DNA of 35,504 bases from JAJTGZ01 sp964403525 (GTDB lineage Bacteria > Planctomycetota > Phycisphaerae > Phycisphaerales > UBA1924), in assembly GCA_964403525.1 (NCBI GenBank), contig CAYOGE010000037.1, positions 1 to 35,504 of the forward strand. Reading direction: 5' to 3'. Under the pieces are notes generated by a model, which made no database searches, had not been told where the DNA came from, and was given only the letters and a program-made list of their open reading frames with translations. Made by a program: the position numbers and the translations under genes. Below, piece after piece: positions 8,772 through 16,814 of this stretch (the first letter of the stretch is position 1; each line of letters starts with the position of its first letter).

Positions 8772-10385
8772 ATGCCCCCTTCAACGCCAACCGAGCCGAC
8801 AACCTCCCTGCCTGTGCTTCAGGCCACCCCGCCCACCCCGTTGCGCGGCGGCACGGAGGAGTCGATCTCCACCTTCGACATCTTCAAGATCGGCGTCGGG
8901 CCAAGCAGCAGCCACACCATGGGCCCGTGGCGCGCCGCACAACTCTTCACCACCTATCTCGCCGGCGAGGGGTTCCTCGCGTCAACAGTGCGCGTCCGCA
9001 CCGACCTCTACGGCTCCCTCGCCAAAACCGGCAAGGGTCACGGCACCGACCTCGCCGTCATCCTCGGCCTCAGCGGCGAGGACCCCGTCACCTGCGTTGT
9101 TGAAGGGCTGCACCAGCGCGTGGAAGCGATCCAACTCGCGGGCCGACTGCCGCTGCGCGCAGGTCACGAGGTTGACTTCGACCACGAGGCCGACCTGCTC
9201 TTTCACTTCGATCAAACGCTGCCGTTCCACCCAAACGGCATCCGCTTCACCGCGCTGCTCAGCGACGGGCGGCAGATCAGCCAGATCTACTACTCCGTCG
9301 GCGGCGGATTCGTGGTCCAGGAGAACCAGGCCCTCATCGGCGCGCACGCCGTGAAGCTCCCCTACCCCGGCGCGACGGGCGAAGCCGTCCTCCGCCACTG
9401 CCGGGCGAACAACCTCACCCTGCCGCAGTTGGTCCTCGCCAACGAGCGGATCTGGCGCACCGACGAACAGATCCGCACCGGGCTCTTGAACATCTGGCGT
9501 GAGATGCAGCGGTGCGTCTACCGCGGCTGCCACACCGGCGGCACGCTCCCCGGCGGGCTCAACGTCGTGCGCCGCGGCAAGACGATGCACGACAAGCTGA
9601 TGGCCGGCCGGCGCGTCGACGGGCCCGGCTCCACGCTCGCCAACTGGCTCGCCGCGCTCCGCACCACGCGCGGCGACTTCCAGCAGACACTCAAGTGGGT
9701 CAGCACCTTCGCCCTCGCGGTGAATGAAGAGAACGCCGCCTTCGGGCGCGTCGTCACCGCGCCGACAAACGGCGCAGCGGGTGTCATCCCCGCCGTCATG
9801 ATGTACGCCGCAACCTTCTGCGACCTCTCCCAGTACCAGGGCGTGCTGCCTCCTTCTCCCAGCTCGCTGGGAGAAGGTGCCCGAAGCTCTGCGAGGGCGG
9901 ATGAGGGTGCCTTGACGGCCCTGCCCTCCGACTCCGCCATCATCGACTTCATGCTCGCCGCCGGCGAGGTCGGCTCGCTCTTCAAGAAAGGCGCCACCAT
10001 CTCCGCCGCGATGGGCGGCTGCCAGGCAGAGATCGGCGTCAGCAGCGCCATGGCCGCCGCCGGCCTCTGCCAGGTCCTCGGCGGGTCCGCGGCCCAGGCC
10101 TTCATGGCCGCCGAGATCGCCATGGAGCACCACCTTGGCATGACCTGCGACCCCATCGGCGGCCTCGTGCAGATCCCCTGCATCGAGCGCAACACCATGG
10201 GCGCGATCAAGGCGATCACCGCGGCCAACATCGCCCTCGACAGCGACCCGGCAAACGCCAAGGTCAGCTTCGACGCCGTCGTCCGCACCATGTGGCAGAC
10301 CAGCCTCGACATGCAGAGCAAGTACAAAGAAACCAGCGACGGCGGCCTGGCCCTCCACGTCAGCGTCGGCATCAGCGAGTGCTGA
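8772..10385 (+). CDS. sdaA: L-serine dehydratase (iron-sulfur, single chain)
   Basis: This enzyme deaminates L-serine to pyruvate and ammonia with a [4Fe-4S] cluster. The 537-residue chain shows the family's GPSSSHT motif at 43-49, and three cluster cysteines at C417 (GGCQ), C459 (TCDP) and C470 (IPCIER). Their spacing of 42 and 11 is what I recall for bacterial enzymes of this type. The final residue is cysteine, matching the tail-in-mouth arrangement described for the Legionella enzyme. The family is usually about 455-460 residues. The excess is a 30-residue N-terminal extension and about 20 residues (361-380) encoded by an inserted REP-like repeat. The start could be later than 8772, but must precede the SISTFDIFKIG segment. 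Expected to be cytoplasmic. Confidence 0.93.
   Translation: MPPSTPTEPTTSLPVLQATPPTPLRGGTEESISTFDIFKIGVGPSSSHTMGPWRAAQLFTTYLAGEGFLASTVRVRTDLYGSLAKTGKGHGTDLAVILGLSGEDPVTCVVEGLHQRVEAIQLAGRLPLRAGHEVDFDHEADLLFHFDQTLPFHPNGIRFTALLSDGRQISQIYYSVGGGFVVQENQALIGAHAVKLPYPGATGEAVLRHCRANNLTLPQLVLANERIWRTDEQIRTGLLNIWREMQRCVYRGCHTGGTLPGGLNVVRRGKTMHDKLMAGRRVDGPGSTLANWLAALRTTRGDFQQTLKWVSTFALAVNEENAAFGRVVTAPTNGAAGVIPAVMMYAATFCDLSQYQGVLPPSPSSLGEGARSSARADEGALTALPSDSAIIDFMLAAGEVGSLFKKGATISAAMGGCQAEIGVSSAMAAAGLCQVLGGSAAQAFMAAEIAMEHHLGMTCDPIGGLVQIPCIERNTMGAIKAITAANIALDSDPANAKVSFDAVVRTMWQTSLDMQSKYKETSDGGLALHVSVGISEC
9852..9910 (+). repeat. REP-like repeat, copy 2, in frame inside sdaA
   Basis: This 59-bp copy matches the intergenic repeat at 7011-7070 at most positions, lacking one base in the hairpin. 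It is read through in frame as a Pro/Ser/Arg/Ala-rich linker between the conserved DLSQYQG and the downstream helix IIDFMLAAG of the serine dehydratase. The coding frame is kept, so the enzyme may tolerate it as a surface loop. Confidence 0.85.
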
Positions 10386-10408
10386 GAAGCGTGCAAACCG
10401 CGCAACCC

Positions 10409-10462
10409 TCCCTCTCCCAGTGGATTATGCGCCTTCGGCGCGACGGCCAAGGCGGCTCCCGG
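10409..10462 (+). repeat. Degenerate REP-like repeat remnant
   Basis: CCCTCTCCCAG followed by TGCGCCTTCGGCGCGACGGCCAAGGC resembles the opening of the repeats at 7011 and 9852, but the middle has a different inverted repeat (GCGCCTTCGGCGC) and the end is missing. It lies just after the sdaA stop. A short fragment of the same kind (CTCTCCCAGCGGGAGGGTGAGG) is seen at 10690-10711. Confidence 0.5.
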
Positions 10463-10473
10463 ATCAGTCGACC

Positions 10474-10686
10474 ATGAGCCGGCGTCTGTGGTCAGAGACG
10501 GTCACCACGCTGCGCGGCATCGAACGCGAGTTCAGCCGTCAGACCTGCACAGGCGGCGGGCTACGCGACCTGCCCGCCTGGGCACGTTCCATGCCACGCG
10601 TACGCCTGTGGGTAAGCCTCAAACTGATCCTCCACGCCCTCAAAGACGCACTGAAAGCTGTGGGACAACGGACCGGCCTTGCATAA
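10474..10686 (+). CDS. Possible small basic protein, 70 residues
   Basis: An ATG at 10474 opens a 70-residue frame with an arginine-rich, otherwise mixed composition and a hydrophobic stretch (WVSLKLILHAL) in its second half. No motif is recognised and there is no clear ribosome binding site. It fills most of the 381-bp gap between sdaA and the tmRNA gene. The codon pattern is less C-rich than in neighbouring genes, so it may be a chance frame. Confidence 0.3.
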   Translation: MSRRLWSETVTTLRGIEREFSRQTCTGGGLRDLPAWARSMPRVRLWVSLKLILHALKDALKAVGQRTGLA

Positions 10687-10766
10687 TCCTCTCCCAGCGG
10701 GAGGGTGAGGAACCGAACCCCACCCCCGCCCCCCGCGTAGAATCACCCGTCAGTTCTTTGACATCC

Positions 10767-11117
10767 GGGGCCGATATGGATTCGACCGAACATGTGACGC
10801 TGAACGTCGCGTGCCGTGGAGCATGAAGGCCACGTAAAAATCATGCACAAAAATAGTTGCCAATAACAACTACGCTCTCGCTGCCTAATTTTTAGGTAGC
10901 CCGTCCTGCGCAGCTCGGCCCGTGGCCGCGCGGTGACGAAGACAACGGGCTGGCGCTCAGAGGGTTCTCCCGAGTATGAGCGCGAGGAGTCATCGGGCGA
11001 TAGGAAGTGCGCAAGCCTGCCGAGGGCGTGCCGCGACCGAACGCAAATCATCGTGCTACGCACGTAGAAGCGTTCAGCAGACTGTTCGACACGGGGGTTC
11101 GATTCCCCCCGGCTCCA
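10767..11117 (+). ncRNA. ssrA: Transfer-messenger RNA (tmRNA)
   Basis: The 351-nt gene begins with GGGGCCGATATGGATTCGAC and ends with the matching tRNA half GGGGGTTCGATTCCCCC-CGGCTCC-A. Its acceptor stem carries the G3:U70 pair required by alanyl-tRNA synthetase. The resume codon GCC at 10859 opens the proteolysis tag ANNNYALAA, stopped by TAA at 10886-10888. The hydrophobic YALAA end is the ClpXP/ClpAP recognition signal. The tag has nine encoded residues against ten in E. coli. CCA is not encoded. A TAGAAT at 10738-10743 could be a -10 element for a slightly longer precursor, but I see no good -35. Confidence 0.97.
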
Positions 11118-11143
11118 TTTGCAGTCGTCGCGAGGAACAAGAG

Positions 11144-11163
11144 CCTTGTGCGCAAGCACAAGG
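11144..11163 (+). other. Stable hairpin after tmRNA
   Basis: CCTTGTGC-GCAA-GCACAAGG forms a perfect 8-bp stem with a GNRA tetraloop 27 nt after the tmRNA end. No T-tract follows, so it may protect the 3' end or be a weak terminator rather than a classical one. Confidence 0.5.
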
Positions 11164-11258
11164 TGCCCAAGCCGAGCGACAAGTCACCAGAAGAACGCAA
11201 GCCGCGGCGCACAAACGGCGGGGCTTGTTCGTTTGCGGGCCGGCGGGTTGAAGCCGTC

Positions 11259-12386
11259 TCACCGCCGGCGGTTGAGCTGCGCGATCATGGCCGCAAGGGC
11301 GCGCTGCGCCGCGTCGATGTCGATCGTCAGCTGCGGCACCTCGAGCGTCTCCTTGAACAGGTTCTCGTCGATCCGCCGGGCCTTGAGCCAGTCGCGTCCC
11401 TTCTGCGGGAACATGTTGGCCAGCGACTCCATCAGCCGCTGGTTGTTGCGGATCTTCTGCAGCGACTCGCCGGCGCTGCGGAGCGCCGAGGCGTCGTTCG
11501 ACCGCTGGATGAGCATGTTGTACCGCTGGATCTCGGTCTGGATCTCCTTGTGGTACCTGTCGAAGCTCTCCACCGTCCGCTGGATCTCGCCCTTCTTGGC
11601 GTTCACCTCGGTGGCGCCCGCCTTCATCGCCTTGGCCCCAAGGTCTGTCGCCGGCACCCAGTCGGCCACGCCGATCAGTGCGCCCACGCCGCTGCCGTCT
11701 GGCGACTTGATCGGGCGTGCGAACCCGTACTTGACCGCCTGCGTCACCGTCAGCGCCAGCACCGAATCGGCCGAGTCCACCTGCTCGGCATCCTCCAGGC
11801 CGTTGTTGTTTGCCGCGAGCACCTGCTTGCCCGCGGCGTTCTTGCCCCACCACACCTCGGCGGGCTTCTCGACCATCGCCCGGTACATCACGCCCGGCTG
11901 GCCGTGCATGTCGGCGCGTGCGGCGAGCTGCGACGCCCAGGCCGCGTTCATCTTCGCGTCAACCTCGGCGCTGCCCGTGTCAACGTTTGTGCTGAACGAA
12001 ACGGCCGCGCCCGTGGCGCTGCCCTCTGGCATGAAGACGTTGCGGCACCCCGACACCACGGCCATCGACGCGCTGATCCCGCGCACGATCACGCAGTGAT
12101 AGGTAAAGTCGCCCTCGAACTGGTCCATCACCTTCTGGATGGCCATCGCGTCGGCCACCACGCCGCCGGGCGAATCGACCACGAACACAGCGTGCTTGAT
12201 CCGCCGGCTCTTCGCCTCGTTCAGCGCGCGGTAGACGCCGGGGGCGAACACCTCTTCACCAAACGCCCCCTTGATTGGGATCTCCACATACGTGGGCGCC
12301 GCCTTGGCGGGTTGGGCGGCGTCGACCGCGGCGGAAGGGGAGGCGGCCACCGAGGCGGCCAGCACGAGAGAGGCGATCAGTTGCAC
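11259..12386 (-). CDS. Exported ClpP/SppA-type serine protease
   Basis: This 375-residue protein starts at a GTG and has a short signal peptide (about 1-24). The core (about 32-245) has the ClpP/crotonase fold signature of membrane-bound ClpP-class proteases (NfeD1b/SppA-like): VVDSPGG at 69-75 forms the oxyanion region, and GISASMA places the likely nucleophile at S107. The last 120 residues (about 255-375) are charged and coiled-coil-like. There is no NfeD-type C-terminal membrane domain. It probably degrades or processes peptides at the outer face of the membrane. The second catalytic residue (Lys or His) cannot be named with confidence. It ends 141 bp from tmRNA, convergent with it. Confidence 0.8.
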   Translation of the reverse strand: MQLIASLVLAASVAASPSAAVDAAQPAKAAPTYVEIPIKGAFGEEVFAPGVYRALNEAKSRRIKHAVFVVDSPGGVVADAMAIQKVMDQFEGDFTYHCVIVRGISASMAVVSGCRNVFMPEGSATGAAVSFSTNVDTGSAEVDAKMNAAWASQLAARADMHGQPGVMYRAMVEKPAEVWWGKNAAGKQVLAANNNGLEDAEQVDSADSVLALTVTQAVKYGFARPIKSPDGSGVGALIGVADWVPATDLGAKAMKAGATEVNAKKGEIQRTVESFDRYHKEIQTEIQRYNMLIQRSNDASALRSAGESLQKIRNNQRLMESLANMFPQKGRDWLKARRIDENLFKETLEVPQLTIDIDAAQRALAAMIAQLNRRR

Positions 12387-12441
12387 ACAGTGTTCCTGAA
12401 AGGGTGAAAGACAGGGAGGAGCGGACCCGCCGGCAGCGCGA

Positions 12442-13050
12442 TTACTTCACGCGGTTGAAGGTCACGTCGAAGGTCTCCGGGCTGTCCTTGCCGCCCGGGC
12501 CCAGGTGATGCCACTTTACAGAGAGCGTGTCGGGCCCGGAGAACGTGTAGTCCTGCTTGCCCATGAACGAGTCCTTCGACGCGTCCATGTTGGTGCCGTC
12601 GAGGAAGTTGAACTTGCACGTCTTGTTAGCCGCGTCGCACGCGCACACCGTCGCGACCATCCGCGGCTGGTTCCCCATCGCGCAGTAGTGCGTTGCGACG
12701 AGCCGGTCCCCGTCGAGGTGGTACATGGTGATCATCTCCTCGTCGCTGCCGGGGAAGAGCGTCTCACACACCGCCGAACCGTTCGAGACGGTCTTGTAGA
12801 GCAGGACGATCTCGTGGTCCTTGCCGTCTGGCCCCTTGCTGTGCGAGACCCAGCGCCCCTTGCCCGTCGAGAGCCCCTTGAACCACGCCATGCCGTCCTT
12901 GCTCCCCACACCGTGGGCGACGCAGATCGCGCACGGCTTGGCGCTGGCGGCGTTGGTGCCGTAGCTGTCCTGCACGCCGTTGTGGCTGGTTGCGCAGCCG
13001 GAAAGGGTGAGCAACGCAGCGGCCAGAACGAGGGCGGATGCGGTCTTCAT
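12442..13050 (-). CDS. Cysteine-containing lipoprotein of unknown function
   Basis: This 202-residue product starts at an ATG preceded by GGAG. The signal peptide ends in a lipobox (LSGC, Cys19), so it should be lipidated and held at a membrane. The mature part has a CAIC pair near residue 42, further cysteines in a CACD..TC cluster, and a lysine/aspartate-rich remainder; no family is recognised. The CxxC pair could bind metal or form disulfides. It lies upstream of the serine protease gene on the same strand with a 55-bp gap, so they may be co-transcribed. Confidence 0.75.
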   Translation of the reverse strand: MKTASALVLAAALLTLSGCATSHNGVQDSYGTNAASAKPCAICVAHGVGSKDGMAWFKGLSTGKGRWVSHSKGPDGKDHEIVLLYKTVSNGSAVCETLFPGSDEEMITMYHLDGDRLVATHYCAMGNQPRMVATVCACDAANKTCKFNFLDGTNMDASKDSFMGKQDYTFSGPDTLSVKWHHLGPGGKDSPETFDVTFNRVK

Positions 13051-13214
13051 CGTGAGGCTCCATAAGTGCTGTACGGGGATGCGGAGGATAGCCGAAATCG
13101 CCGAATAGCAAAGGGCCAAAGGCCAGATTCGGAGCGGGTGGCCGCGGGGATGAGGTTCTCCTCTGACTTTGGCAATCCGGCCATTTGCCATTTGGCCATT
13201 TGCTACGCTTGCGG

Positions 13215-13964
13215 ATGCCCATCGTCGTACTCCAGCATGCTGACTCTGACGGTCTCGGCCGCCTCGCCCCCATCCTCCGCGATCAGGGGCACGCTCTTGA
13301 CATCCGGCGGCTCGACCTCTCCCCGGTTCAAGGGGGCAGGCCCATTCCGCCCGACTACGACAACGTCTCGGCCGTCATCTCTCTCGGCGGGCCGATGAAC
13401 GTCGGCGATGCGGGGGTGACGTGGATGGAGGCGGAACTGGCCTACCTCAAGGGTGCCCACGAGCGCGCCCTGCCAGTCATCGGCATCTGCCTCGGCGCGC
13501 AGATGATCGCCAAGGCCCTCGGCGGTGAGGTCGGCCCCATGGAGGCCGCCCCCGGTGAGTTCGGTTTCGGCGACGTCACGATCACAGTGCCCGGCCAGAC
13601 CGAGACGATGATGGCCGGAATCCCGTGGTCGAGCCGCCAGTGGCAGGCCCACAGCCAGGAAGTGAAGAAACTTCCAGACGGCGCGGTGCTGCTGGCGACC
13701 GGCAAGGCGTGCAAGGTCCAAGCGTTCAAAGCCGGCATGCGCACATACGGCTTCCAGTACCACTTCGAGAGCGACCGTGCCGACATCGACACCTTCCTCG
13801 CCGATCAGTGGTCGCGCCAGTTGATGGAGAAGCTCGGCCTCTCCGCCGGTGACGTCGCCCGCCAGGCCGACGACTTCTACCCGGTCTTTGACCGCCTGGG
13901 GAACCGGCTCTGCGGCAACTTCACCCAGTACCTCTTCCCCTCGGTCAGCCGCCTGCGGGCCTGA
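13215..13964 (+). CDS. Class I glutamine amidotransferase-like protein
   Basis: A 249-residue protein of the free-standing GATase1 family (GMP synthase glutaminase-like). The nucleophile elbow GICLGAQ gives C92, and the catalytic His/Glu pair is seen in FQYHFE (H183, E185), so the triad is intact and glutaminase or related hydrolase activity is expected. No synthetase domain is fused. The partner or substrate is unknown; related free-standing proteins act on diverse gamma-glutamyl compounds. The start at 13215 fits the beginning of the first beta strand (MPIVVLQH). The gene is divergent from the lipoprotein across 164 bp that carry repeated TTTGCCATTTGG-like words but no clear promoter. Confidence 0.88.
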   Translation: MPIVVLQHADSDGLGRLAPILRDQGHALDIRRLDLSPVQGGRPIPPDYDNVSAVISLGGPMNVGDAGVTWMEAELAYLKGAHERALPVIGICLGAQMIAKALGGEVGPMEAAPGEFGFGDVTITVPGQTETMMAGIPWSSRQWQAHSQEVKKLPDGAVLLATGKACKVQAFKAGMRTYGFQYHFESDRADIDTFLADQWSRQLMEKLGLSAGDVARQADDFYPVFDRLGNRLCGNFTQYLFPSVSRLRA

Positions 13965-14056
13965 GCGGCGGGGATCGGTCGGTCATTCACAAAAAAACAT
14001 AAAGGCAGGCAGACGGGCAGGCCCGGGCGGTGTCATACTGATAACAGGAGACGCCG

Positions 14057-15205
14057 ATGCACCGCTTGCGCAAACACACACTTCTCCCCGCCCTGCTCGC
14101 CGCGGTCTCCGTGGCCGGAACCCACCCGGCCCTCGGCGCGGACCAGCCTCGCAAGGATGCGCCCGGCGCAGCGCGAGTCCGTGCTGCCGGTGTAGCGCCC
14201 GCGATCGGCGACAACGCAGCGCTGGTTTACTACAGCGTCTGGATGAACAACAGCCGCGAGCAGACCACCCCGTTCCTGGAGGCCTACAGCGACCTCGAGT
14301 ACGGCAAGGCCCTGCCGCGCGCCGTTGCCGACTACCTCAAGCAGCACGAGGGTGACATCGCGCGCCTCGTCCGCGCCGGCAAGATGCCCCACTGCGACTT
14401 CGGCATCGACCGCGACGAAGGGTTCGGTGTCCTGCTCCCGCACCTTGGACAACTCCGCACGGCCGCCCGCATGCTCAACGCCGACGCGGCCCGGTGCCTG
14501 CTCGAAGGAAAGCCCGACGAGGCCGCCGACCGCTTCGCGGCCATCTTCGGCCTTGCCCGGCACGCGGCGACCGACCGCATCCTCATCAGCAGCCTCGTGA
14601 GCATCGCGATCGCCAGCGTGCCAGTTGACGGGCTGGTCGACCACAACGGCGCGGCGATGCTCACGCCCGCCGGGCGCGCAAAGGTGCTGGCCGCGATCGA
14701 GAGGTTCGACGGTGCAGCGGGTTTTCGCCTCAAGGACGCGATCGAGGGCGAGCGCGAGATGGCCGTTGAGACGACCATCCTCAAGTTCGACGGGCCCGAC
14801 GCCGGGCGCCGGTTCGCCGACGAGGTGCTGAGCATGGCCGCTGCGCCCAGCCCGCCCGGCGCCGCCCAGCCCGCCTCGGGGTCAACCAAGGACGAGCCGA
14901 CCGACACGGAAAAGGTCCGCATGATGGACGGCGCAGCGCTCCAGGCCGAAGCGAGGAAGCTCAACCGCTTCTACGAAGAGGTCGCCCGCGCATGGGATGC
15001 GCCGGGCGCAGCCGAGCGCCTCAAGGAACTCTCGCGTCAGGCCGAACGCGGTGAGTTCGGCGCGCTCGGAAGCTCGCTGCTCCCCGCGGTGACAAAGTGC
15101 CGCGTCTCGCAGGACAAGGGCGTCGAATCGCTCCAGAGAATCACCGCCGCGCTCCGTCAGGCCGACGCGAACGCCGCGGCCGAGCAGAAGAACAACGCCA
15201 AGTAA
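14057..15205 (+). CDS. Secreted alpha-helical protein of unknown function
   Basis: This 382-residue protein has a GGAG ribosome binding site 6 nt before the ATG and a signal peptide ending near ALGA (about residue 31). The mature part is largely helical, with many Ala/Arg/Glu residues, an acidic and proline-rich linker around 270-290, and a lysine/asparagine tail. Few cysteines and no membrane segment follow, so it is probably periplasmic. No family is recognised. It precedes the sigma factor gene by 50 bp. Confidence 0.75.
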   Translation: MHRLRKHTLLPALLAAVSVAGTHPALGADQPRKDAPGAARVRAAGVAPAIGDNAALVYYSVWMNNSREQTTPFLEAYSDLEYGKALPRAVADYLKQHEGDIARLVRAGKMPHCDFGIDRDEGFGVLLPHLGQLRTAARMLNADAARCLLEGKPDEAADRFAAIFGLARHAATDRILISSLVSIAIASVPVDGLVDHNGAAMLTPAGRAKVLAAIERFDGAAGFRLKDAIEGEREMAVETTILKFDGPDAGRRFADEVLSMAAAPSPPGAAQPASGSTKDEPTDTEKVRMMDGAALQAEARKLNRFYEEVARAWDAPGAAERLKELSRQAERGEFGALGSSLLPAVTKCRVSQDKGVESLQRITAALRQADANAAAEQKNNAK

Positions 15206-15255
15206 CCGCCCCCTCCTCCGCCCTCCCCCCCTCCCCGCCAACTGTGATCTGAACA

Positions 15256-15807
15256 TTGTCGCTCCCTCCCACCCAGCCCGACCGTCCGCTCCTGGCCATG
15301 CGCCGCGGCGATCAGGCGGCGGCGCAGACGCTGTGGGAGGCGCACGCCGGCCGCCTGACGGCCCTCGCCCGCGCCATCACCGGCTCCCACGCCGATGCGC
15401 TCGACGCCGTGCAGGAAGCGTTCGTATCGGTCCTCTCACTCTCTGCCGCACAGGCCGCGGCGATCGATGACGACGGACCTTACCTCGCCGGCGCTGTGCG
15501 GGCGCGGGCGCTGAACCTCCTCCGCTCCCGGGCACGCCGCACAAACCGCGAGCGAGAGGGCGTGCCGCTGCGCCTGGTGGCCAGGCACAACGACGACCCG
15601 GCCCTTGAGGAAGCACTCAAGCGTCTGCCGATCGAGTCCCGCGAGGTGGTCGCACTCAAGCACTTCACCGGGCTCACATTCGATCAGATCGCCACGGCGA
15701 TCGGCGTGCCGCGTGCGACCGCCGCGTCCCGCTACTACGCCGCCATCGAACAACTCCGCAGCGCCCTGCGCGCTCCGCGATCCGCCCAGGAGGTGGCCCG
15801 TGCCTGA
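15256..15807 (+). CDS. ECF-type RNA polymerase sigma factor
   Basis: About 183 residues if the TTG at 15256 is used; an ATG at 15298 gives 169. Region 2 follows RRGDQAAAQTLWEAHAGRL with the ALDAVQEAFVSV core (compare DAEDLVQEVF). Region 4 has the helix-turn-helix LPIESREVVALKHFTGLTFDQIATAIGVPRATAASRY, near residues 118-160. The TTG start is suggested because ECF factors usually have a short helix before the GD motif, but no strong ribosome binding site decides it. The stop overlaps the next gene by 8 bp, as is typical for a sigma factor and its membrane regulator. Confidence 0.85.
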   Translation: MSLPPTQPDRPLLAMRRGDQAAAQTLWEAHAGRLTALARAITGSHADALDAVQEAFVSVLSLSAAQAAAIDDDGPYLAGAVRARALNLLRSRARRTNREREGVPLRLVARHNDDPALEEALKRLPIESREVVALKHFTGLTFDQIATAIGVPRATAASRYYAAIEQLRSALRAPRSAQEVARA

Positions 15808-16198
15808 CAGAGATCTCCTCGCTCGCCTCGACGCCATGGGCGCAAGCGCCGCGGCCGAGTCGCCGCCGATGCCCGACGCGCTCACCACCGCCCTCGCCGC
15901 CCGCAGCGCGCGCCGGGCCGTACACCCGCCCTTCGCCGCCCTCGCCGCCGCGGCCGCGGTGATCGTCGCCGGCGCTGCCCTTGTCCTTCTCAAACCCACC
16001 GCCGTTGCACCCCGCGAGACGGCCGACGCTCCCGCTTCCGGCGAGCCCTTGACGCTGCTGTCGATGATGGAGCGGTATAACCGTGCAGGGAGCGTCGACG
16101 CGGCGCTCAGCACGCCGACGGGCCGCGCCGGCGGATGGGCGATCGACCCGCCCGTCGCCCGAGCGATCGACGCGCGGTCCGGCCAACTGCCTGAGTAG
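15800..16198 (+). CDS. Single-pass membrane protein, probable partner of the sigma factor
   Basis: A GTG start at 15800 is preceded at good distance by AGGAGG (15788-15793), the strongest ribosome binding site in this region. The 132-residue product has about 45 cytoplasmic residues, one membrane helix (about 47-67), then a short outside tail. Overlap with the sigma gene and this topology suggest an anti-sigma factor, but no zinc-binding HxxxCxxC motif or known anti-sigma domain is visible, so the role is inferred from position. Confidence 0.7.
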   Translation: MPDRDLLARLDAMGASAAAESPPMPDALTTALAARSARRAVHPPFAALAAAAAVIVAGAALVLLKPTAVAPRETADAPASGEPLTLLSMMERYNRAGSVDAALSTPTGRAGGWAIDPPVARAIDARSGQLPE

Positions 16199-16238
16199 CG
16201 CCGCCGGTCCCGATGGCGCTTCTGCATACGCTTGCGCC

Positions 16239-16778
16239 ATGAGCACCCGCGGCGAACTCCTGGCCGACATCACCCTCCTCAACAAGCAACTCGTCGCGCG
16301 ATACCTCGCCGGCTTCAACGACGTCACCAGCGTCCGCCAGACGCCCGACCTTCCCAACCACGTCGCCTGGTGCCTGGGCCACCTCGCCCTGACGATGCAC
16401 CGCGTCGCCGCGTCGATCGAAGGTTCCGGAGCGGGCCTGCCCGAGAAGGACTTTGTCACCGGCGGCGGCTTCGCCGGCTCAAAGGACAAGGGGTACATCG
16501 ACGCCGACGCCGTCTCCTTCGGATCAAAGCCCGAGGACCGGCACGACCGCTACCCGACACTCGCCCGCTGCACCGAGATCTACAACAACGCCTGCGACCG
16601 GCTCGCCAGCGCCGTGCGCGGGTGCGACGATGCCCGGCTCGAGCAGACCGTTGCCTTCGGTTCGATGCAATTGCCCGTCTGGGCGCTCGTCGCCCGCATG
16701 ACCTTCCACAGCGGCTTCCACACCGGTCAGATCTCCGACCTGCGCCGCGCCCTGGGGTTCAAGTCGATCTTCTCGTAA
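16239..16778 (+). CDS. DinB-family protein
   Basis: A 179-residue four-helix-bundle protein of the DinB/YfiT superfamily. The metal-binding pattern is present: histidines in NHVAWCLGHLALTMHR (H41, H48) and in FHSGFHTGQISDLRRALG near the C-terminus. Members often act as metal-dependent thiol transferases (for example with bacillithiol or mycothiol), but the substrate cannot be read from sequence. The start follows the upstream gene by 40 bp. A second, diverged DinB protein is encoded at 28081. Confidence 0.85.
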   Translation: MSTRGELLADITLLNKQLVARYLAGFNDVTSVRQTPDLPNHVAWCLGHLALTMHRVAASIEGSGAGLPEKDFVTGGGFAGSKDKGYIDADAVSFGSKPEDRHDRYPTLARCTEIYNNACDRLASAVRGCDDARLEQTVAFGSMQLPVWALVARMTFHSGFHTGQISDLRRALGFKSIFS

Positions 16779-16814
16779 CGCGTCGATCGATCGTGCCGAC
16801 GCGCTGCGCCACGC

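Noticed and set aside
10758..10763. TTGACA just before tmRNA as a -35 promoter element
   Set aside because: It ends only 3 nt before the mature 5' end, so it cannot be a -35 box for this gene.
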